Source of the DNA: Pseudomonadota bacterium
GTDB lineage: Bacteria > Myxococcota_A > UBA796 > SXON01
Length of the DNA stretch: 8,621 nt
Assembly (NCBI GenBank): GCA_005776735.1
Contig: SXOM01000223.1
Span: forward strand, 1-8,621
Direction: 5' to 3'
Shown here: piece by piece, positions 1 to 5,802 of the stretch
How positions within the stretch are numbered: the first letter of the stretch is position 1
How the letters are laid out: each line of letters opens with the position of its first letter
The notes under the pieces: generated by a model
The model's database searches: none
Seen by the model: only the letters and a program-made list of their open reading frames with translations
Told to the model about the DNA's origin: nothing
Made by a program: the position numbers and the translations under genes

Positions 1-112
1 GCACCCGCACTCCCCCGACGCGAGCGCCCGCCGCCGGTCGTGCGCCGCCCGCGCGCCGCGGCGCCGTCGGGACCCTCCGCGCCTCGGGACGGGCCGCAGG
101 CGCCGCCCGAAC
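1..112. other. Short region beyond the leftward unit, no gene supported
   Basis: This GC-rich stretch lies just past the stop codon of the last leftward gene. It contains a perfect 12-base palindrome at 53-64 and a 5-base GC stem pairing 90-94 with 105-109, three bases beyond the stop codon. Neither is followed by a T-run on the transcribed strand, so an intrinsic terminator cannot be claimed. Open frames run through it, as they do everywhere at this GC content, but none has a recognisable product. Confidence 0.3.
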
Positions 113-1042
113 CTACCAGTCCGAGCCCGAGAACCGGTAGGTCTTGCCGACCTTGAACTCGTGCGAGATCTTCTGGAAGCCCCAGGTCGCGATCTTTCGC
201 TTGATGCAGGCTTCGACCTCGGAATCGGCGGCTTCGAGCGCCTTGGCCGAGAGCTTGCCCACCGTGCCGTCGGGCATGATGGTGAAGTTGACCTTCCAGG
301 CGCCCTGGAACGTCGGGTCGGCCTTCAGGCGCGCGGCCACGCAGGTTTCGATCTGCGGGGCGTAGGCGGAGGTGACCTCCTTGGCCATGGCCAGGATCTC
401 CTCGTCGGACTCCAGCACCAGGGTGTTGGTGCGCTTGACCGCGATCGCCACCTCGCCGAGGCTGGAGCGACCCGGCCCGCCGCCCGACGCGCCCACCGTG
501 GCGTCGGCCGTACCCGAGCCCGACGGCACGAACTTGACCGTGGCGTCGGCGCTGCCGGCCTGGACGCCCGCGGTCTGGATGTCGGAGACCTTTCCGGGGT
601 CGGGCAACCCCAGGTCGCGGGGGCGCACCGGCTTGGTGCCGCCGCCGGACACCGCCGTGGGCGTGGGGGGCGTGGTGCCCGCCGGCGTCGAGCGGACGGT
701 GATCATGCCCTCGCGAGGCGCCATGTAGACGTCCTCGAGCTCGTACACCAGCTCGGCCTCGGCGGCCTTCATCTGCTGGTAGCCGACACCCGACGCGACC
801 ACCAGGAGCACCACCAGGAGCGCCAGGAGCGCGCGGCGGTTGCGCTTGCGCCGTCGTTCGAGCGCGAGGTTGACCTCGGCGATCTTCTTCTTCTGCTCCA
901 GGCCCGGGTCGGTCGGCGCCTCCTCCCCAGGAATCTCCAGCATACAATGCGGGCAGTTGCCACCCGCCCGCAGCAGGTCGGCGGCGATGGTGCCCTTGCA
1001 GTAGGGGCATGCGGGGGATGCGTTCTTGGGAGCGGCGGTCAC
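113..1042 (-). CDS. Zinc-ribbon, single-pass membrane protein with AgmX/PglI (TonB-like) C-terminal domain
   Basis: Predicted 309-residue inner-membrane protein. Residues 12-33 hold two CxxC knuckles (CPYC and CPHC), a zinc-ribbon pattern. A strongly basic Lys/Arg stretch at about 48-70 precedes one hydrophobic segment at about 71-88, which places the zinc ribbon in the cytoplasm and the rest in the periplasm. A low-complexity Gly/Pro/Thr/Ser linker follows to about 195. Residues about 210-309 match the AgmX/PglI C-terminal pattern: a Cys-bearing helix (C234), a strand ending in MPDGTVGKL, then a second Cys (C279) before KRKIATWGF. In Myxococcota such domains occur in gliding and cell-envelope energy-coupling proteins with TonB-like C-termini, so an envelope scaffold or force-coupling role is inferred, not shown. 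The start is uncertain. The GTG at 1042 begins 22 bases after the upstream stop and gives a compact N-terminus. A TTG at 1081 would add 13 basic residues and overlap the upstream gene by 17 bases. Neither has a convincing ribosome binding site. Confidence 0.82.
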   Translation of the reverse strand: MTAAPKNASPACPYCKGTIAADLLRAGGNCPHCMLEIPGEEAPTDPGLEQKKKIAEVNLALERRRKRNRRALLALLVVLLVVASGVGYQQMKAAEAELVYELEDVYMAPREGMITVRSTPAGTTPPTPTAVSGGGTKPVRPRDLGLPDPGKVSDIQTAGVQAGSADATVKFVPSGSGTADATVGASGGGPGRSSLGEVAIAVKRTNTLVLESDEEILAMAKEVTSAYAPQIETCVAARLKADPTFQGAWKVNFTIMPDGTVGKLSAKALEAADSEVEACIKRKIATWGFQKISHEFKVGKTYRFSGSDW

Positions 1043-1064
1043 GCGGCCGAGAGGGTAACGGCCC

Positions 1065-1937
1065 CTACGGGCCTTCGGCAAGCGGGCCCGACCACTCCGA
1101 CATCCCGCCCAGCACGTTGAGCACGTGGGTGGCCCCGATGCTCGTCATGAACTCGGCCGCCGAAGCGCTCCGGCCGCCGCTCTCGCAGACGAAGATGAGG
1201 TGCGTGGTCTGCCCGAGCTCGGCGTACCGGTGCGGCAGCTCGTCGACGGGGATGTGGCGCGAGAGCGGGGAGCGGCGCCCCTCGAACTCCCGGCGCGTGC
1301 GCACATCGACCAGCACGTAGGGGCTGTCGGACTCGCCGAGGAGCGCGAGCGCCTCCTTCGCCGTGACGTCGCGCACCGCGGCCGCGGGCGCGCCGGGCGT
1401 ACGGAGCTGGCCGTCGCCGGTGGTGTTCGACGCGGCCGGCGGGGGCGGCGGGGGCGGGGGCTCCCGGCCCTCGACGGTGGACACGATGTCGAGCAGGCGC
1501 TCGGGCGAGGGCAGCCCGCGCTCCGCGAAGCGCACGGTGCCGTCCTTGCCGATGAGCACGACCTGATCGCGACACAAGGGCACCACGCGCCCGGACGCCC
1601 GGTAGCCGCGCGCGGCCAACGCGAGCGGGTCGTAGAGCAGGAACGTCTCGACCCCGAGGGACTGCCGCCACTCGCGCAGCGCATCGGTGCGCGAGGTGTT
1701 GACCCCGAAGACCGCGCAGTCGATCGCCTCGAACCTGGACCGTTGGCGATCGAGGCCGACCAGCCACTCCCCGGTGGGCGCGTCGAGCGAACGGAGGAAG
1801 ACGAGCAGCACATGGAGGTTGCCCTTGAAGTCGGGCAGCTTGATCCAGGTGCCATCGTCGGCGGTGAGCGACAGGCCGGTGGCCGGGCTGCCGACGGGGA
1901 GCGGCTTCCACCGGACGAGGTCGACGAGGTTGGGCAT
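1065..1937 (-). CDS. Redoxin-fold domain fused to rhodanese domain
   Basis: Predicted soluble 290-residue protein with no signal peptide. Residues about 14-155 follow the AhpC/TSA-Bcp redoxin fold: VGSPATGLSL, then FKGNLHVLLVFLRS, then a DQVVLIGKDGTVRF strand pair. Where family peroxidases carry the peroxidatic Cys just after the first long strand, this protein reads LDAPTGEW. The only cysteines in this half are C74 and C122, so classical peroxidase activity is unlikely. A hinge with eight consecutive prolines (160-167) and a Ser/Thr/Gly-rich stretch lead to a rhodanese domain at about 190-286. That domain has VLVDVRTRREFEG and the active-site loop CESGGRS (C251), which fits a sulfur-carrying or thiol-dependent single rhodanese. 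The ATG at 1937 lies 8 bases after the stop of the large signalling gene, so the two are almost certainly cotranscribed. The role is inferred as thiol or sulfur handling with a non-catalytic redoxin partner domain. The substrate is unknown. Confidence 0.88.
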   Translation of the reverse strand: MPNLVDLVRWKPLPVGSPATGLSLTADDGTWIKLPDFKGNLHVLLVFLRSLDAPTGEWLVGLDRQRSRFEAIDCAVFGVNTSRTDALREWRQSLGVETFLLYDPLALAARGYRASGRVVPLCRDQVVLIGKDGTVRFAERGLPSPERLLDIVSTVEGREPPPPPPPPAASNTTGDGQLRTPGAPAAAVRDVTAKEALALLGESDSPYVLVDVRTRREFEGRRSPLSRHIPVDELPHRYAELGQTTHLIFVCESGGRSASAAEFMTSIGATHVLNVLGGMSEWSGPLAEGP

Positions 1938-1945
1938 GGCCGCGC

Positions 1946-3970
1946 CTAACCCCCCTGCGACACCCGTGCCTCGTCGCGGCGGCGCAGGGCCTCGAGCAGC
2001 AAGAACTCGGCCTGACCGTGGATGTTGTCGGCCCCGGTGTCGTCGAAGCGAACCTCGAACCGTCCCTCTTCGAGCGCTGCGAGGGAGTAGAGCGCCTCCT
2101 CGCCGGTGCGGCGACCGTGCTGCGCCGCCACGATCTGGCCCTCGCGCACCTGGACCCCGCCCGGCTCGCCGGCGGAGGTGACCTGCACCAGCGCCGTCTT
2201 GCCGCCGAGGGTGAGCGTCTGGAGCAGGTCGATCAGGCTGAGGTCGGCCAGGGTGCCCGCGATGCCGACGCTCGACGCCGGCCGCCGCGCGATGGACCGG
2301 CGGAGCTTGGCCACCACGACGTCGGGGTGGATCGGCTTCTCCAGGACGTCCTCGGCGCCGAGCTCGAGCCCCCGCGCGACGTCGCGCGCGCCGCCCCCCT
2401 TGTCGGTGATGAGCAGCACCGGGATGTGGCGCGTGTTCTCGTGCCGGCGCAGCTCCAGCAGCAAGGAGATGCCGTCCTTGCGGGGGAGCCGCAAGTTGGC
2501 GACGACCGCGGCGGGGACCATGTTGCGGGCGAGCTGGGCGGCCTGCTCGCCGTCGGCCGCCACCACGACGTCGAACCCGGCCGAGCCCAGGCGCGCTTCG
2601 AGCGCGGTGAGCACGGCGGCTTCGCGCTCGGCGACGATGACCGCCGAGGACCCGCCCCCCCCCGCCGCGACCTGGTGGACGAGCCCCTGGCGCCGCAGCA
2701 CCTGGGCCAACGCACGCAGCACCCGCGCGTCGTGGCGGGCGGCCTCGGCGCCAAGCGCCTGTACGGGGTCGCCCCCGTCGACCACCGAAGCGCGCACGGC
2801 GGCGCGCGCGGTGTAGAGGATCTCGGCGCGTACGTCGCGCCCCGGCGCCTCTTGACCGCTGAGGCGACGCTCGACCCCGGCCAATAGGCCTTCGATGTCC
2901 CACGGAGGATCGAACTGCCGCAGCACGGTGAGCGCCAGGGCGAAGCGGCGCCCCTCGTCGCGACTGTCGAGCATGCCCGAGATGAGGCTCAGCTCGTCGA
3001 CATCGCAGAACAGCGCGGCGAGTTGCACCGCGTCGCGGTCCTCGGGCCGGAGCTCGAGGTCCTCGGCGAGGGCGTGGGCCAGCCGGGCGGTGCGGCGGAC
3101 TCGGGCCCGCGCGTCCATCTGGCGGGACTCGCCGGACAACAGCAGGAACTCGGTGAGCTGCAGGAAGAAGCTGCGCCCGCGGTCCTCGGGGATGGCGCTG
3201 CGCCCGCTCAGGCCGAACGCGTCGATCGGGCAGAGGTGCAGGCGCGCGCACGCCTTGCGCCATCCGGCCAGGTAGGGGTCGAGCTGACGCGCGTTGGCGC
3301 GGCGGTAGAACAGGCGCACCTGGCGGTCGGGGCCGAGGAGGGCGGCGACGGCCTGCGGCTCGGACACCACCTCGGCTTCGCCGCCTTCGAGCGACTCCAA
3401 CCGGCGCAACGCCGCCGCCATCCCGGCGTCGGGTTCGACCAGGAGCGTGAGCGTGTCGCCCGGATCGACCTCTCTCGCCTCGGGGACCGCGGGCGCGGCC
3501 ACCGCGTCGATCGCCGACTGTGGCACCACCCGATCGAGCAGCCGTCGTAGCGCGGGCTTGCTCGCGATGAACAGCCGCAGGCGCGACGCCTGCGTTGCGG
3601 ACTGCACATGCCGCAGCGCCGTGATGTCGGTGGGATCGGAGGTCAGCAACGACAGGACGCGGCGCTCCGCATCCATGAACGTGGGCACCAGGAGGCGCTC
3701 CCGCATCAGGGCCGTCGGTACCAACCCGAGCACGTCGGCCGCGATCTGCAGCTTGTCGACACGATCGTCGGGAACCAGGTTGAGCCGGAATTGCTGCGCG
3801 AGGGCGCGGCTGAGCCCCGCGTCGTCGAGCACGCCCAGGCCAACCGCCACCTCGCCGAACCGCAACCCCGCCGAGCCCGGCTGCGCCATGCGATCGAGCA
3901 CCACCCCGACCTCGGCGGGGGTGAGGATGCCCAGCGATACGCAGATCTCGCCGAGGGGGGTGTGACTCAA
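1946..3970 (-). CDS. Multidomain signalling protein: MshEN-like, HD-like, receiver-like and DUF4388 domains
   Basis: Predicted 674-residue cytoplasmic protein. Residues 1-150 resemble the MshEN/GspE N-terminal domain, with tandem LGE...LG units at 6-14 and 39-46 and a leucine-patterned helix ending ALAQQF. MshEN domains of type II secretion/pilus ATPases can bind cyclic-di-GMP. Residues about 172-225 look like a degenerate receiver (LTLLVEPDAGMAAALRRLE). Residues about 285-432 are helical and HD-GYP-like, but the HD position reads FCDVDE. Residues 442-560 form a second receiver-like domain with the late Thr (T522) and Lys (K545 in EKPIHP) kept. The phospho-acceptor Asp is Asn (N492 in ANLRLPRKDG) and the acidic pair is Ala-Glu. 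Residues 568-662 match DUF4388 (PATAN): GTLADLSLIDLLQTL, VREGQIVAAQHG and a GEEALYSL helix. The start is a TTG with GGAG five bases upstream; an in-frame stop at 4007-4009 excludes an upstream start. It probably acts as a non-catalytic signal integrator, and the bound ligand is inferred only. Confidence 0.88.
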   Translation of the reverse strand: MSHTPLGEICVSLGILTPAEVGVVLDRMAQPGSAGLRFGEVAVGLGVLDDAGLSRALAQQFRLNLVPDDRVDKLQIAADVLGLVPTALMRERLLVPTFMDAERRVLSLLTSDPTDITALRHVQSATQASRLRLFIASKPALRRLLDRVVPQSAIDAVAAPAVPEAREVDPGDTLTLLVEPDAGMAAALRRLESLEGGEAEVVSEPQAVAALLGPDRQVRLFYRRANARQLDPYLAGWRKACARLHLCPIDAFGLSGRSAIPEDRGRSFFLQLTEFLLLSGESRQMDARARVRRTARLAHALAEDLELRPEDRDAVQLAALFCDVDELSLISGMLDSRDEGRRFALALTVLRQFDPPWDIEGLLAGVERRLSGQEAPGRDVRAEILYTARAAVRASVVDGGDPVQALGAEAARHDARVLRALAQVLRRQGLVHQVAAGGGGSSAVIVAEREAAVLTALEARLGSAGFDVVVAADGEQAAQLARNMVPAAVVANLRLPRKDGISLLLELRRHENTRHIPVLLITDKGGGARDVARGLELGAEDVLEKPIHPDVVVAKLRRSIARRPASSVGIAGTLADLSLIDLLQTLTLGGKTALVQVTSAGEPGGVQVREGQIVAAQHGRRTGEEALYSLAALEEGRFEVRFDDTGADNIHGQAEFLLLEALRRRDEARVSQGG
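2655..2663. repeat. Nine-base C homopolymer inside the signalling gene
   Basis: The tract encodes most of a four-glycine linker (residues 437-440) between the HD-like and second receiver-like regions. A one-base change would shift frame before the receiver-like and DUF4388 domains. It may be ordinary GC-rich linker coding, a slippage site or a sequencing weak point. Confidence 0.6.
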
Positions 3971-3975
3971 GAGCG

Positions 3976-3979
3976 CTCC
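3976..3979 (-). promoter_or_regulatory. Ribosome binding site for the TTG-initiated signalling gene
   Basis: On the minus strand this reads GGAG, five bases before the TTG at 3970. It decides the start, because no ATG or GTG lies between this TTG and the in-frame stop codon upstream at 4007-4009, and the protein begins with the MshEN-like motif soon afterwards. Confidence 0.65.
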
Positions 3980-3997
3980 GGGGCCGACCGCGGGCCG

Positions 3998-4025
3998 TGG
4001 TTCCCCCTAACGCGGCGGAATACCA
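3998..4025. repeat. Imperfect inverted repeat in the divergent gap
   Basis: TGGTTCC at 3998-4004 is complementary to GGAATACCA at 4017-4025 if two bases are allowed to bulge, leaving a 12-base loop. The right arm touches the AGGGG that serves as ribosome binding site for the rightward operon. An alternative pairing of CCCCT at 4004-4008 with AGGGG at 4025-4029 would cover that site. It could be an operator or an RNA hairpin, but a chance repeat is possible in this composition. Confidence 0.35.
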
Positions 4026-4029
4026 GGGG
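4025..4029 (+). promoter_or_regulatory. Candidate ribosome binding site for the HEAT-like gene
   Basis: AGGGG lies three bases before the ATG at 4033. The spacing is short, but it is the best purine-rich match near either candidate start, and it supports the ATG over the upstream GTG at 3997. Confidence 0.45.
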
Positions 4030-4032
4030 CCG

Positions 4033-5802
4033 ATGTCTCGCCCGGGAGCACAACCCGACGACGCGGTCTCCACCCGCGCCCAACAGGCGGCCGCGCAGCG
4101 GGTGCGCGACGCGTTCGCCGCGCTCCTGAAGGACGCCAAGGCCGGGCGCATCTACCAAGGCACCGAGAACGCCGACACGCAGGTGGCCCGCGGCCGGTTC
4201 CGCATGGCGTTCTTGTCCGGCCTGCGCGAAGCGCTCCAGGAGCTCCCGGTCATCGTGGTCGAGGTCACCCCCGAAGGGATGCTCCTCGGCGACCACCTCA
4301 TCGTCGAGTCCACCGAGCGGCGCGGCGACCTGGTGGAGTCGTTGTTCTCCGAAGGGCTGCGCGCCTTGTCGATCGAGTCGGGCGCGTCCGACGACGAGCT
4401 GCTCACGATGGGACAGCTCCTGCTCACGCCGTGGCACGACGACCGCCACTCCGAAGGGCTCGCTTCGGCGGCCTGGCACGCCGACTTCGCGCACGTCTAC
4501 TTCGAGGTGGTCGACGCCCTCGCCGAGCGGGAGACCGAAGAGTTGGGCGAAAGTCCGATCGTCCGCGAGCTGCAGGGGCTCGTGGCCGAGCTCAACGCGC
4601 GCGCCGACCAGCAGAACGAAGACGACGTGAGCCGCATGCGCCAGGACGAGCTGGCGGTCCTGTTGCGCCTGAAGGACCACGTCGACTTCGACGGAAACAC
4701 CGAGGGCGAGCGCCTCAAGCTCGAGTCCACGCTGTCGCCCGCGCTGCGCGACGAGGTGCGCGCCTGCATCGCCGACCGGGACATGGCGCGTGCCGACGTC
4801 GCCGGGGTGCTCACCACGGTCTTGTCCGTCGTCGCCGAGCCCGACCGCGCCCGCGCCATCGGCGAAGCGCTCTACAGCTACGTCGTCAACGCCGTCCTCG
4901 CCGATCCCGGCTCGTCGCCCCTGGTCCAGCGCACGGCCGAGCTCCTCGACGCCGACCTCACCCCGCACCTCGCCCACCGCGAAACGCTGCGCGACGCCGC
5001 GGCGGCCATCGCCACCGAGCCCACGCGCTCGCGCCTGGCGCGCTTGTTGGCGCAGACCGACCCGAAAGCGGGCACGGGCCTGGCGTTCACGCTCTTCCTG
5101 CTCCTCCCGGGCGAAGACGAGGCGATCGAGCTCGCGGCGGCGCTGCCCGCGTGGGCGGTGCGCGTCCTGGCCGACACCGTGCTCCTCCGCGCCGCGCCCG
5201 AGCCGCTGGTCGCGATCGACGTGCCCCGTCGGTTCCTCGCGCACTCCGAACGCGGCGCGCTCCTGCTCGGGCTCGCGATGGCCGCACGGCAGAACGACCC
5301 CCGCCTCATCGAGCCCGCGATCGCGCACGCGCGCCACGACGGCGACGACGTGCGCGAGGCCGTGCTCGTGGCGCTCCGCCAGCACCAGACCCCGAAGATC
5401 CGCGAGCTGGTCCGGGGGGCGCTCGCCGACCAGGCCGAGGGCGTCCGAATGGAGGCGATGCGCAACTGCGTGGCGTACCGCGACCTCGAGGTGCTCCCGC
5501 TGCTGGAGGCCCGCCTGCGCTCCTCGGAGATCGCCACCGCCACCGACGCCGAGCTGCGCGGGTTGTGCATCAGCTACGCGCGTATCGGCGGCGCCAACAC
5601 CATCCCCGTGCTCGCCGAGATCGCCGACGGCCGGCGCCCCAGCGCGGCGCGGAGTCTGCCGCGCCTGGCGCTCCACGGCCTGCGCGCCCAAGGGAGCGAG
5701 CCGGCGCGCTCCGCGATGCAACGGGTCGCCCACGTGGTGCCCGCGCTCGCCGACGAGGTCCGCACCCTGCTCGGCGGCGCCCCGAGCCGGAGCGGGGGAT
5801 GA
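4033..5802 (+). CDS. HEAT-like repeat protein with N-terminal module shared with the next gene
   Basis: Predicted 589-residue soluble, mostly helical protein with no signal peptide or membrane segment. Residues about 70-132 form a compact module: strands around IVVEVTPEGMLLGDHLIV, then helices in VESLFSEGLRALSIESG and a hydrophobic DELLTMGQLLL helix. The downstream neighbour has a similar layout. Residues about 160-400 are helical and charged, without a motif I recognise. Residues about 405-580 are a run of HEAT-like helical hairpins, with repeating patterns such as IEPAIAHARHDGDDVREAVL, LVRGALADQAEGVRMEAM and IPVLAEIADGRRPSAARSL. HEAT-like arrays usually serve as protein-binding scaffolds. 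The chosen ATG has AGGGG just upstream; a GTG at 3997 would add 12 residues. The stop overlaps the next start by four bases (ATGA), which implies translational coupling and probably stoichiometric synthesis with the degenerate HD-GYP-like protein. The function is inferred as a scaffold or adaptor in a signalling pathway. Confidence 0.85.
   Translation: MSRPGAQPDDAVSTRAQQAAAQRVRDAFAALLKDAKAGRIYQGTENADTQVARGRFRMAFLSGLREALQELPVIVVEVTPEGMLLGDHLIVESTERRGDLVESLFSEGLRALSIESGASDDELLTMGQLLLTPWHDDRHSEGLASAAWHADFAHVYFEVVDALAERETEELGESPIVRELQGLVAELNARADQQNEDDVSRMRQDELAVLLRLKDHVDFDGNTEGERLKLESTLSPALRDEVRACIADRDMARADVAGVLTTVLSVVAEPDRARAIGEALYSYVVNAVLADPGSSPLVQRTAELLDADLTPHLAHRETLRDAAAAIATEPTRSRLARLLAQTDPKAGTGLAFTLFLLLPGEDEAIELAAALPAWAVRVLADTVLLRAAPEPLVAIDVPRRFLAHSERGALLLGLAMAARQNDPRLIEPAIAHARHDGDDVREAVLVALRQHQTPKIRELVRGALADQAEGVRMEAMRNCVAYRDLEVLPLLEARLRSSEIATATDAELRGLCISYARIGGANTIPVLAEIADGRRPSAARSLPRLALHGLRAQGSEPARSAMQRVAHVVPALADEVRTLLGGAPSRSGG
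5789..5792 (+). promoter_or_regulatory. Ribosome binding site for the HD-GYP-like gene
   Basis: GGAG sits six bases before the ATG at 5799, inside the end of the HEAT-like gene. Together with the ATGA overlap it fixes the start and suggests that the second gene can also initiate independently. Confidence 0.65.

Larger units (their letters stand above)
3971..4032. promoter_or_regulatory. Divergent promoter region between the two transcription units
   Basis: This 62-base gap separates the start codons of two head-to-head operons, so both promoters must lie here or reach into the flanking coding sequence. I cannot assign convincing -35 and -10 boxes. The gap holds an imperfect inverted repeat (3998-4004 against 4017-4025) and an 8-base palindrome, GAGCGCTC, at 3971-3978 that overlaps the leftward ribosome binding site. 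The compact arrangement suggests coordinated control of the two units. Confidence 0.5.

Noticed and set aside
53..109. Palindrome at 53-64 and short GC stem at 90-109 as a terminator of the leftward unit
   Set aside because: The stems are short or in the wrong context, there is no T-run, and such pairings are frequent by chance at this GC content.
1043..1081. TTG at 1081 as the start of the AgmX-type gene
   Set aside because: It would overlap the upstream gene by 17 bases and has only a distant GGAG-like site (about 14 bases away). The GTG at 1042 gives a short gap, though the choice remains uncertain.
161..1120. 319-codon plus-strand open frame opposite the AgmX-type gene
   Set aside because: Antisense shadow: no motif, and it conflicts with the zinc-ribbon/membrane/AgmX-type gene, which has a coherent domain order.
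3997..4032. GTG at 3997 as the start of the HEAT-like gene
   Set aside because: It has no clear ribosome binding site, and the added 12 residues show no conserved feature. The ATG at 4033 has AGGGG directly upstream.
1065..4151. 1028-codon open frame on the minus strand
   Set aside because: Only its last 290 codons are a real gene (start at 1937). The upstream part is an Arg/Ala/Pro-rich shadow of the signalling gene, which has a clear start and recognisable domains in another frame.
3967..5733. 588-codon open frame on the minus strand opposite the HEAT-like gene
   Set aside because: The composition is rich in His, Arg, Gln and Gly without hydrophobic core patterns or domain motifs, typical of an antisense shadow in very GC-rich DNA.
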